Shown here: one piece after another, positions 1 through 7,800 of the stretch
Layout of the letters: each line of letters opens with the position of its first letter
Position numbering within the stretch: the stretch's first letter is position 1
Assembly: GCA_910588205.1 (NCBI GenBank)
Contig: CAJUQK010000041.1
Location: forward strand, 1-11,871
From: an uncultured Eggerthellaceae bacterium
GTDB lineage: Bacteria; Actinomycetota; Coriobacteriia; Coriobacteriales; Eggerthellaceae
DNA length: 11,871 nucleotides
Direction: 5' to 3'
The notes under the pieces: model-generated
Databases searched by the model: none
What the model was told of the DNA's origin: nothing
Seen by the model: the letters and a program-made list of their open reading frames with translations, nothing else
Position numbers and translations under genes: made by a program

Positions 1-33
1 CCATTTGCAATGCATCTCCTATTATCAGTGTAG

Positions 34-53
34 GGGCTGATCTGGATCAGCCC
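34..53. repeat. Perfect hairpin in the leader region
   Basis: GGGCTGATC and GATCAGCCC form a perfect 9-bp inverted repeat around a 2-base centre. No T-run follows on either strand, so a classical intrinsic terminator is unlikely. It could be the 3' end of a transcript entering from the left, or part of a longer structured leader. Apart from this and the dyad at 57-74, bases 1-170 hold no gene I can support. Confidence 0.4.
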
Positions 54-56
54 GAT

Positions 57-74
57 GGTGCACCCGGGTGAACC
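57..74. promoter_or_regulatory. Near-perfect 18-bp dyad, operator-like
   Basis: The stretch around CACCCGGGTG extends to an 18-bp palindrome with a single mismatched pair (G60 against A71). It sits about 100 bases before the FMN riboswitch. Its size and symmetry would suit a dimeric DNA-binding protein, but it could equally be an RNA stem. No regulator is identified. Confidence 0.25.
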
Positions 75-170
75 CTTTACGCCAGGCTACCCGGCAGAGC
101 GCCATTGCGTGAAGGAGAGAAGCACCTGTCCTGTTCCATCATCCTGTGCTAGCATGCACATGGCAACAAA

Positions 171-308
171 GATCTGTTTCAGGGCGGGGTGGAAGTCCCC
201 ACTGGCGGTGAGCCTTCGGGTAAGTCCGCGAACCTCACACCCACATGGCGCGAGGTTGATCCGGTGAGAATCCGGGACCAACGGTCAGAGTCCGGATGAA
301 AGAGGCAG
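171..308 (+). promoter_or_regulatory. FMN riboswitch (RFN element)
   Basis: The RFN core is visible in order: GGGCGGGGTGGAAGTCCCC, then CTGGCGGTGAG, a short CCTTCGGG hairpin, AAGTCCGCGAACCTC pairing with GAGGTT, CCGGTGAGAATCCGG, and CCAACGGTCAGAGTCCGGATG. This is the known six-helix junction that binds FMN. The motif ends only a few bases before the ribosome binding site of ribU (AAAGGAA, 309-315). No terminator hairpin with a T-run lies between it and the start codon, so control by hiding the ribosome binding site is the simpler reading. Known family behaviour: FMN binding lowers expression of riboflavin synthesis or uptake genes, which fits the RibU-type transporter directly downstream. Confidence 0.95.
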
Positions 309-320
309 AAAGGAACCCTC

Positions 321-968
321 ATGAATGGGAATATCTCCCCGTCTTCGGCCGCGCCGAAGCAACCCAAGCAACCAGCATCCCCTAAACAGCCTACGACTCA
401 GACAACATTCAAGAACACGAACACCTGGTCTACCAAGCAACTGGTCACCATGGCGTTGCTCTGTGCCATCAGCGTGCTGCTGTCGTTCGTCGAATTCCCC
501 TTGCTGCCCGGCGTGACCTGGCTCAAATACGATGCCTCCGCCATGCCTGCCATGGTCTGCGGGTTCGCCTACGGCCCTGCAGGCGGTCTGGCCGTTGGCA
601 TCGTGTGTGCCGTTCTCCATGGTCTCCTGATGGCTGACTTCTCAGGCGCGGTCATGAACATCTTCGTGGTTACCGGCTTCATTGCCCCAGCAGCCCTCGT
701 TTACAAGCATTTGCACACCTTCCGTGGTGCCCTCTTGGGTTTGGCGTTGGGCATCCTGGGGGCCATCCTCATGTCGGTGATAGGGAACCTCATCATCACC
801 CCCCGCTGGCTGGGGGTACCACTGGACGCAGTAGTAGCCATGATCGTGCCTGTGCTCATCCCCTTCAATCTAGCGAAGGCGGCTTTGAATGCCGTGCTCA
901 CACTGATAGTCTACAAAGCCATCTCGAACCTCATCACGCCGCAGAAAGACCAAGTCCAGGGTCGCTAG
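321..968 (+). CDS. ribU: Riboflavin ECF transporter S component (RibU-like)
   Basis: This 215-residue membrane protein is the substrate-binding subunit of an energy-coupling-factor importer and most likely binds riboflavin. Residues 40-200 form about six hydrophobic segments. RibU-like features are LLCAISVLLSFVEFP (46-60), the LKYDASAMPAM stretch (68-78) and GFAYGPAGGLAVG (81-93). The first ~36 residues are a Pro/Gln/Lys/Thr-rich cytoplasmic extension, longer than in typical RibU. The start has AAAGGAA five bases upstream and directly follows the FMN riboswitch, which supports both the start and the substrate. The stop codon TAG is immediately followed by the ATG of the ATPase gene, with no gap, so the two are probably translationally coupled. 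The riboflavin specificity rests on the riboswitch plus family resemblance. Confidence 0.93.
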   Translation: MNGNISPSSAAPKQPKQPASPKQPTTQTTFKNTNTWSTKQLVTMALLCAISVLLSFVEFPLLPGVTWLKYDASAMPAMVCGFAYGPAGGLAVGIVCAVLHGLLMADFSGAVMNIFVVTGFIAPAALVYKHLHTFRGALLGLALGILGAILMSVIGNLIITPRWLGVPLDAVVAMIVPVLIPFNLAKAALNAVLTLIVYKAISNLITPQKDQVQGR

Positions 969-2855
969 ATGACCAACCCGGAGATGACCGCCCAAGACTT
1001 CGTCAGCTTTGACGACGCATCGTTCACCTACGATGGGACGAGCTTCGTCTTTCGTGACCTGAACCTTCGGGTACCGCAGGGCCAGTTCCTCTGCTTGCTA
1101 GGCGGCAATGGCTCCGGAAAGTCAACGGTGGCGAAGTGCATCAACGCCTTGCTCACGCCAGATTCGGGCCAAGTGCTCACCTTCGGGCGCAGCACCGCTG
1201 ACCCTGAATCCACCTACTTCATCCGCTCCAATGCAGGCCTCGTGTTCCAGAACCCCGACGACCAACTGGTGGCATCGCTGGTAGAGAACGATGTGGCCTT
1301 CGGTCCGGAAAACCTAGGGGTGCCTTCCGAAGAGCTGGCTCAGCGGGTGAGCAATGCTCTCATGCGTGTAGGCCTTCAGGGTTACGAGCAACGGGAGACT
1401 GCCGCGCTTTCAGGCGGCCAAAAACAGCGGGTGGCTATCGCAGGCATCCTTGCCATGGACCCGGCGTTGCTGATCCTCGACGAAGCCTCCGCCATGCTCG
1501 ACCCCCGCGGGCGCGAAGGGCTCTTGCAGCTCTGCCAAGAACTGCACCAAGCAGGCCTCACCATCATCATGATCACCCACTTCATGGAAGAGGCCGCTCA
1601 AGCCCAGCGTGTCGTCGTACTGGACGAGGGCCGCATTCGGTTGGATGGGCCGCCGGAAGAGGTGCTCACGCACACAGAAGAGCTTCGGGCGCTCAGTCTG
1701 GATGTGCCCTTCGCCGCGTCGCTGTCACTGAGATTGCGTCGGCAGGGAGTGACCGTAGCCCCCTGTATCCATGAAAAGGAGCTGATCACGGAGCTCACGC
1801 GGTTGGCGAAGCCAGAGAGGCTAACGAAGGACGTAGAAGAGTGCGAGACCCTTGAGGCTATCGCCTCCCTGGAAACGGTAGCCGAAGAAGCCGAGGGGGT
1901 GCTCAACGAAGCAGAGGCTCCGGTGCTCCTCAGCTTCCAAGATGTGAGCTTCTCCTACGCGGACCCAGCCCGGGAAGAGCAACGGAGGAAGCAGCGAGCG
2001 AAGCGACGTGCCCAACGTGAACAGCCGTCCGAGCGAGCCAACTGGGGGACGGATCCAGAAGCCCTCTGGGCCCTTCGCCATATCCTGTTGGATGTACATG
2101 AGGGGGAGTTCCTCGGGGTTGCTGGGCATACGGGCAGCGGGAAGAGCACTCTCATCCAGCTGATGAACCGACTGCTGACGCCCACGGAGGGACAAGTGCT
2201 GTTCCGTGGGCAGGACCTAGCATCCAAAGAGGCAGTCCAACATGTGCGCGGAGCGGTGGGGCTGGTGTTCCAGTATCCGGAGTACCAGCTCTTCGCGGCC
2301 ACGGTCTATGACGATGTGGCCTTCGGGCCGCGCAATCAAGGGCTCGATGAGACCGAGGTGGAGCGACGCGTGCGCAAAGCGTTGGCTCAGGTAGGGCTTG
2401 ATCTTGAAGCCGTGATGCGAAAGAGCCCGTTCCAGCTTTCGGGAGGCCAACAGCGACGCGTGGCGTTGGCGGGGGTACTGGCCATGGAACCCCAGATATT
2501 GGTCCTTGATGAACCAGCAGCCGGTCTTGATCCCCAGGGACGGGAAGAGTTGCTGGACCTCATCCGAACCTTGCACGAGCAAGGGTTCACCTGCGTGATG
2601 GTCTCTCATGCCATGGAGGACCTAGCGAAACTGGCAGACCGCATCCTCGTGTTGAATGAAGGGAGCATCTTCGCTGATGGCATCCCTGCAACGGTCTTCG
2701 CAGATCAAGACGCGCTCCACGCCATTGGGCTGGGAGTGCCTGCCGCTCAAGCCCTGGCGCTGCACCTCCGGCAACGGGGCTGGCCCCTGAAACGGATGCT
2801 CTATGACGAAGAGAGCTTGGCGGAAGATCTGAGCCGGGTGCTCCAGGAAGGCTGA
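969..2855 (+). CDS. ecfA: Fused double ATPase of the ECF transporter (EcfA1-EcfA2 type)
   Basis: A 628-residue protein carrying two complete ABC ATPase domains that power the ECF importer from the cytoplasmic side. Domain 1: Walker A GGNGSGKST (45-53), Q-loop Q94, signature LSGGQ (147-151), Walker B LLILDEA (167-173), switch His204. The DEASAMLD string is typical of EcfA1. Domain 2: Walker A GHTGSGKST (386-394), Q435, LSGGQ (490-494), Walker B ILVLDEP (510-516), His547; AGHTGSGKST and DEPAAGLDP are EcfA2-like. All catalytic residues are present in both halves. An acidic linker (about 285-317) joins them. Domain 2 has an unusual highly charged insertion (about 331-363) between its first strand and the rest of the fold. 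The start is the ATG abutting the ribU stop; ecfT begins 3 bases after its stop. Most ECF systems encode the two ATPases separately; fused forms are known. Confidence 0.95.
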   Translation: MTNPEMTAQDFVSFDDASFTYDGTSFVFRDLNLRVPQGQFLCLLGGNGSGKSTVAKCINALLTPDSGQVLTFGRSTADPESTYFIRSNAGLVFQNPDDQLVASLVENDVAFGPENLGVPSEELAQRVSNALMRVGLQGYEQRETAALSGGQKQRVAIAGILAMDPALLILDEASAMLDPRGREGLLQLCQELHQAGLTIIMITHFMEEAAQAQRVVVLDEGRIRLDGPPEEVLTHTEELRALSLDVPFAASLSLRLRRQGVTVAPCIHEKELITELTRLAKPERLTKDVEECETLEAIASLETVAEEAEGVLNEAEAPVLLSFQDVSFSYADPAREEQRRKQRAKRRAQREQPSERANWGTDPEALWALRHILLDVHEGEFLGVAGHTGSGKSTLIQLMNRLLTPTEGQVLFRGQDLASKEAVQHVRGAVGLVFQYPEYQLFAATVYDDVAFGPRNQGLDETEVERRVRKALAQVGLDLEAVMRKSPFQLSGGQQRRVALAGVLAMEPQILVLDEPAAGLDPQGREELLDLIRTLHEQGFTCVMVSHAMEDLAKLADRILVLNEGSIFADGIPATVFADQDALHAIGLGVPAAQALALHLRQRGWPLKRMLYDEESLAEDLSRVLQEG

Positions 2856-2858
2856 CCC

Positions 2859-3659
2859 ATGTATGAGAAGGCGTTCTTCGGCCGCTACTGGCCCGGAGAC
2901 AGCATCGTTCATCGGCTGGACCCACGCACGAAGCTGCTGCTCTCCGTGGCATTCATGATCATCGTGTTCGCCGCCCAAGACTGGCTGGCTTTGGGCCTCT
3001 GCGCGGCCTTCACGCTGCTGCTCTACCTGATCTCAGCCATCCCGCCCGCTCAAGCGATCCGTTCCATTCTGCCGCTGCTGTTCATCGTCATCATCACGGC
3101 GCTGCTGAATGTGCTGTTCGTTCAGGGTGGGCAGGTCTACTTCCAATGGGGCGTGCTCTGCATCAGCGAGGCGGGGCTTATCCACGCGGCGTTCATATCC
3201 GTACGGCTGGTGCTCCTGCTCCTAGGCGTGAGCCTGCTCACCCTGACCACCACGAACCTAGACATCACCGAGGCCTTCGAGCGTCTGCTCGCACCGTTGA
3301 CGAAGATGCGCTTTCCCGCCCATGAGCTAGCCATGATGATGGGCATCGCCCTGCGCTTCCTACCCCAGTTCGCCTTCGAACTGCGCACCGTCTACCGCGC
3401 TCAGGTGAGCCGCGGTGCCCGCTTCACCATCAATCCGTTCCGCGGTGGAGCCACTTCGCTGTCTTCCCTCATGGTTCCGCTCTTCGCGAGCGCCTTCCGT
3501 CATGCTGAGACGCTTTCGGCCGCCATGGAAGCCCGTTGCTATCACGGCAGCGTGGGGCGCACGAGGCTGCATCCGCTGGCTTTCGCAGGCCGAGATGGGG
3601 GAGCTGCGGCAGCGATGGCGCTCATGCTGATAGCAGTGATATTGGCGAACCTGTGGTAG
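2859..3659 (+). CDS. ecfT: ECF transporter transmembrane T component (EcfT)
   Basis: A 266-residue membrane scaffold that couples ATP hydrolysis in the ATPase pair to the S component. The N-terminus has the family pattern PGDSIVHRLDPRTKLLL (12-28). Hydrophobic stretches lie at about 25-58, 68-88, 108-130 and 247-266. The two Arg-containing coupling motifs that insert into the ATPases are visible: SRGAR (184-188) and MEARCY (223-228). The second has Cys where many homologues have Gly (EARGY); EARC variants are known in Clostridia and I do not read this as a defect. The start is ATG three bases after the ATPase stop, fitting coupled translation. With the fused ATPase and RibU it makes a complete importer encoded in one operon. 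Confidence 0.94.
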   Translation: MYEKAFFGRYWPGDSIVHRLDPRTKLLLSVAFMIIVFAAQDWLALGLCAAFTLLLYLISAIPPAQAIRSILPLLFIVIITALLNVLFVQGGQVYFQWGVLCISEAGLIHAAFISVRLVLLLLGVSLLTLTTTNLDITEAFERLLAPLTKMRFPAHELAMMMGIALRFLPQFAFELRTVYRAQVSRGARFTINPFRGGATSLSSLMVPLFASAFRHAETLSAAMEARCYHGSVGRTRLHPLAFAGRDGGAAAAMALMLIAVILANLW

Positions 3660-3700
3660 CACCAGAAGGAAAGGAGCAGGCCTTGGCGAAGGGAACTGAA

Positions 3701-4237
3701 ATGGGAATCACTCTGATCCAGGAGTATCTGTCAAGCGTACCCGCCTGGTACCTTGCCACCAGCGTTGAGGGCCAGCCGCATGTGCGACCATTCAGCTTTG
3801 CAGCCCTTGAAGGTGGCCGCCTTTGGTTTGCCACGGCTAAGACCAAAGATGTCTATCAGGAATTGAAGACGAACCCTCGTTTCGAACTGACGGCCTGGAA
3901 GCCAGGAAGCGGATGGATCATTCTGCGCGGACAGGCTGATCTGGAAGACACTGCGAACAAGCGAACGCGCCACGCAGCCTGGGAACACCTACAGTCCTTA
4001 GGAGAGAGCTACGACGGTCCAGATGACCCTCGTTTGACGCTGTTCTCCTTCACCCAAGGCGAAGCCTGGCTCTGCGATATAGACGGCAGTTGGTCTCCCA
4101 TCCCGCTGGAAGGCGCATTCAACCTTCGCGAGGAAGCACACTCCGTGTCTATGCCGCCGAACGCACCGTCTTGCGATCACACGACCCAAGACCCGCCGCA
4201 TCAAGCCGTCGGTTCCGGAAGTACACCGCCCAGTTGA
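3701..4237 (+). CDS. Pyridoxamine 5'-phosphate oxidase-like FMN-binding split-barrel protein
   Basis: This 178-residue soluble protein matches the small flavin-binding split-barrel family: an N-terminal helix, then WYLATSVEGQPHVRPFSFAA (16-35), LWFATAKTKDVYQEL (41-55), PRFELTAW (59-66) and WIILRGQADL (72-81). Members bind FMN or related cofactors and may be oxidoreductases; the actual reaction cannot be told from sequence. It begins about 40 bases after ecfT and is probably in the same FMN-controlled operon, which suits a flavoprotein. The ATG at 3701 has AAGGGA six bases upstream and gives the usual N-terminus; a TTG at 3683 with AAGGAG six bases upstream is an equally well-placed start adding six residues. 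The last ~35 residues are Pro/Ser/Thr-rich, do not look like the family, and from residue 150 on are antisense to the convergent gene at 4149-4457. Confidence 0.85.
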   Translation: MGITLIQEYLSSVPAWYLATSVEGQPHVRPFSFAALEGGRLWFATAKTKDVYQELKTNPRFELTAWKPGSGWIILRGQADLEDTANKRTRHAAWEHLQSLGESYDGPDDPRLTLFSFTQGEAWLCDIDGSWSPIPLEGAFNLREEAHSVSMPPNAPSCDHTTQDPPHQAVGSGSTPPS

Positions 4238-4457
4238 TGCCCAGACACACAAGATTCACCACATAGACCGCCAGCACCCACGTCACGGTGCCTGTGACCA
4301 GTTTGGCGGCGATGCCAGCCAGATAGCCCGCAGTGATAAGAGCAATGAACTGCCAGCTCGTGCCTGCAGCAGTACGGGCATGGAACCCCTTGTAAGCGTT
4401 GAGGGGCCATGAGAGTCCGAAACATAGGAGCATAGCTGCTTCCAATATCTCTGCCAT
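4149..4457 (-). CDS. Small three-helix membrane protein, PQ-loop/SemiSWEET-like
   Basis: A 102-residue protein with three probable membrane helices (about 4-20, 36-54, 57-79) and a basic, polar tail (81-102). The first helix ends in GLSWPLNAYKGFHARTAAGTS (15-34), where the W-P-x-N, the following Lys and the R-T-x-x-G-x-S spacing recall the PQ-loop pattern of SemiSWEET and related transporters. The size and three-helix layout also fit a half-transporter that would dimerise. The substrate is unknown and the family link is inference. The ATG at 4457 starts the membrane-protein-like MAEILEAAM and has an AAAGGAAG site about 11 bases upstream. The frame is also open further upstream (to 4541), but that stretch looks non-family. 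The last 89 bases overlap the 3' end of the convergent flavoprotein gene. Confidence 0.65.
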   Translation of the reverse strand: MAEILEAAMLLCFGLSWPLNAYKGFHARTAAGTSWQFIALITAGYLAGIAAKLVTGTVTWVLAVYVVNLVCLGINWAVYFRNRRLDAAGLGSCDRKTVRSAA

Positions 4458-4873
4458 GATAAACGGCGCTTCCTTTCGCGATACCAGGCCGATAACGGCC
4501 TCCAGCCTAGACTCCTGCGCAACCCAGCGCAAGCGCTGCACGAACTTGTAACATGGTATTCATCAAGCACATGCGGCTCGCGGCAGTTGGCCAAAGATCG
4601 ATGTAACAGTCCCATGACAACGCGAGAGACTGGATGCTCTCCGCGCAAGATACCTTTCGTGCCTATAACCCCCGATCTCCATGTCGGGTTATGCATAGGA
4701 GCTGATTGCGATCAACTCTGAGTCAACCATCGTCGGTGCCCACGGGTGAGGTTGCACTCCCTAGAGTGCTGCCTCAGGCCGACCTCGGTCGGCCCCTACG
4801 GCTCAGCTACAGCATCGCCTTCGTAGGGCGCCACTTGCCTGCGGCCGCAATGTCTGCTCCATCGGCGCCTCTT
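4458..4873. other. 416-bp intergenic stretch with several stem-loops
   Basis: I see no supportable gene here. It lies downstream of the surface-protein gene and upstream of the small membrane-protein gene, both on the minus strand. Stem-loops visible: GGCCG/CGGCC (about 4488-4501), a 9-bp stem with a 2-base bulge (4665-4675 with 4684-4692), the perfect dyad at 4777-4794 and a 7-bp stem at 4794-4828. A segment at about 4693-4751 resembles bases 31-72 in the same orientation. It could be a 3' end, a leader for the membrane-protein gene, or the remains of a lost plus-strand leader. Confidence 0.5.
4777..4828 (-). terminator. Tandem stem-loops after the surface-protein gene (possible transcript end)
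   Basis: Read on the minus strand, a stem of CCCTACG with CGTAGGG (4822-4828 with 4794-4800, 21-base loop) is followed by a perfect palindrome GGCCGACC-GA-GGTCGGCC (4794-4777). They start 46 bases after the stop codon at 4874. No T-run follows, so intrinsic termination is not proven; the hairpins may instead protect a processed 3' end. Confidence 0.3.
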
Positions 4874-7800
4874 TCATGTGCGGCGGGAACGGGCGATGAG
4901 GCCGAACACGAGCGAAAGCACGCCGAAGCAGACACTCAGAAGGCCAAGCGCCAGGATGCCGTCCATGGCATTGTCACCGGTGTTCGCAAGCACGGCGTCG
5001 CTTCCAAGGTTGTTATTGACCATTGGGACATAAGGGGTCGTCGGAGTGGATGAAGGTCCAGGATCCGGGTTCGGAGTCGGGGCGGGCATGGGCGTCGGGG
5101 TCGGCTTCGGATCCGGCGTGGGCGTGGGTTTGCCCGCCTCCACCGGGACCACTTCGAGCGTGTAGGTCTTCTGCAGGCTGGGGTTGTCCCTGTGCCTAAG
5201 CACGATGTCCCAGAAGTCGGACTGCGCCCCTTCGCGCGCGGCGGCGAAGGCCGCGGCGGTGTCGCGTGCGGCCGCAGCGTCGTATGCGCCGTCCGACGAA
5301 AGCGCGACGACGGACGCCACCAGCGGATGTGCGAGGGCATATGCCTGCACCTGCTTGGTAATCGACACGATCTCCACGTCGTCGGGAACCTTCAGGTCGA
5401 AGTCCTCGCGCTTGGTAGGCATCTTCGAACGCAGCACCTCCATGCGTCCATAGAAGCGGCCATCTTCCGCTTCCGTCCAGTTGACGACCTGCTGCACATC
5501 GACACCGAGCGCCAGCGACAGGATGACCACGTCGGACAGGTCGGGCTCGTCGGGGTCGGGTTCGACGGGACCGGGGTTATCGGGGCCTGGCTCGTCGGGG
5601 CCGGGGGGTGTGACCTGCTCTTGCTCCCATTTCGCATAGAACGTCTTGTCGCCCATCGACCCCCCGACAATTGCTATCTCGGCTTCCCCGGCAAAATTTT
5701 CATCGGTGAACCAGCCCTTGAACTTGTACCCCTCGCGAGCAATGCCGCTCGCATCAGGAAGCAGCATGTCCTCGGATTCGACCGTATAGCTGCTGGCGGG
5801 AACATGGAAGTCGTCAACCCAGCTTCCGCCATTCGTCACGTAGACGATGTCATATTCCACGAGCGTCCACTTAGCATAGAGGTCGACCGCGCCCACGACC
5901 AGCTCGATATCCGACACCGCCAAGCCGCTGAGATCCTCATTCTCATACCAGCCATCGAACTCGTAACCCGGTCGCAGGATATCGCTCGGTAGCTTTACCG
6001 TCTGTCCAACGGAGAATCCGTCGTCGAACCCATACACCACCTGCGGGTTCGATTCGAACTTGCCGCCGTTCTCGTGGTAGTTGACCACACATGCCTCGCC
6101 CGTCCACTTGGCATACAGCTCGACGTCGCCATAATGTCCAGCCGGAATTTCGCGCAACTCGCTTCCAGAGAAGTCGCCGCTTTCATACCATCCCGCGAAG
6201 GTATGGCCTTCCCACTTCATAACGCTGGCATCTGGGAGCGCGAAGGCGTCTCCGGTGCTGTAGGAAGAGAATCCGGTGAGGTCGATTCCCTCAGGTGAGT
6301 TAGTTCCATCGCCGCCAAGGTTGTACGTTATCGAATACTGGATGGGGTTCCATTTGGCGCATAGGTTCACAGCGCCCGTGTTTCCGGCGGCGATCTCGGT
6401 CACGACCTCGCCGGCAAGGTTCCCGCCTTCGTCCTTCGTGAACCAGCCAGCAAACGTGTATCCCGGACGAGACAGGTCGCCATCGCCAGGAAGCGCGAAT
6501 GCTTGCGTGTTGTCGTATTCAGTGGGTGCGGTGTAGCCTTGCGCCCATGTGCCACCGCCGATATCCAGCGTCAGCGGGTACACCGTTACCTCGGGCTCGG
6601 GGTCGGGGTCGGGACCGGGGTCTGGATCAGGACCGGGATCGGGATCGGGATTAGGGTCAGGCTCGTCAGGAGCTTCCATCCCTCCAAACGTGTCGACATG
6701 GGCAACCAACCTGCCTTCGTTGCCGGCCTTGTCGTAGAACACGATCTCGTAGTCTCCGTTGGCAACATACTCATAGGTGCCGTTGCCCTCCGCGAAAGTT
6801 ATCTCTTCGCTGGGGTTGACCACCTGCACGACCATCCTGCCCGTCTTATCGTCCATCTTGTAGGTAAGCTCGGCGATGGGCGGCGTTTTGTCAATCCAGT
6901 CGACGACGGCTTTTTCAGAACCGGTCTTGCCATTGTCGAGATCTGTGAAGGTAAACTCCCACTCACCATTTTCGGTGAAAACGTGATTCTCTCCGCCCTC
7001 GCTGGTTATCTCGTAGTTGTCGGCGCTGATGTTGTCCAGGCGAGCGAGCACGTCTTGATTCGTGCATTCACGTGGACTGTAGACGATGCCTGCGGTGGGC
7101 CTAGCGTTGCGAAGGTCCTGATACACGTTGATCATCTTGACGAAGCAATAGTTGGAAAGCGTTGGATATGAAGGGTTGGCCTTGATCCGGATATAGCTGA
7201 TCGCTCCACCATCCTCCTGCCTGTATTGTTCAGGTATCTCGATCTTATCGAACTGATCCTTATGAATGTCCTCTCCTGGATCAAAAGAGATCTCGCCGTC
7301 TAGCAAAGGGCGCCAGTTCTGCCCATCGGTGCTCCCCTCGACCATGGCCGACTTCAAACGTCCGTCTACAGTCAGTTCTGTTCCCACAAGATCTTCATAG
7401 CCGTCAGTCCACTGGTTGCCTTCAAGATCCGTTTCGGGAAAGATGTACGAGATAGTGTCGGAAACGATCTCTATTGCCGAAATGTAGCGAGGTTTGTCGA
7501 GCTTCAATGTGATGTAGGGCTGTTTGTCGACTGTAGTGACGCTGTTGTACCAACTTGTGTATATGTTCGCATCTATCGCATGGGAAGCGCTTCCCCTATA
7601 CAGCTCACCAGTAATCGGGTTCAAGGATGAAACCTCTTCCGAAGAGACGCTTTCGACCTTCAAATGCGAAACCGCCACATATTTACGGTCTTTCGGCTGG
7701 TTGTCGGCAGTGAACTGGAACGTCCTCGACTCGCTCGGAAGATGATTGCCCGTTCCGGCCACTCGAACTTCCAAGGTTTTGTCGCCGGTGTTGTTCGGAG

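Noticed and set aside
54..126. Possible cobalamin riboswitch (GGTGCACC...GGGTGAA...GCGCCATTG)
   Set aside because: A loose resemblance to the start and to the GCCACTG box, but the invariant AGGGAA core and B12 box are missing.
2217..2609. Minus-strand open frames within the ECF ATPase gene (also 1821-2195, 2587-2952 and 2622-2978)
   Set aside because: High-GC shadow frames of a strongly supported coding region; compositions are unlike real proteins.
3536..3700. Upstream in-frame start for the flavoprotein inside ecfT
   Set aside because: It would overlap ecfT by over 120 bases, and the added residues are a shadow of the EcfT coding sequence.
4457..4541. Longer start for the small membrane protein at 4541
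   Set aside because: The extra 28 residues are polar and non-family-like, while the ATG at 4457 has a ribosome binding site and begins the membrane-type N-terminus.
4706..5053. Plus-strand open frame across the 3' end of the surface-protein gene
   Set aside because: It has no ribosome binding site or recognisable motif and its second half is antisense to the LANTG anchor codons.
5192..5992. Long plus-strand open frame antisense to the surface-protein gene (also 6503-7171 and 8219-9025)
   Set aside because: These lie opposite a clear multi-domain protein. Their translations show no domain, signal or membrane pattern and look like mirror frames of biased codons and Asp/Pro repeats.
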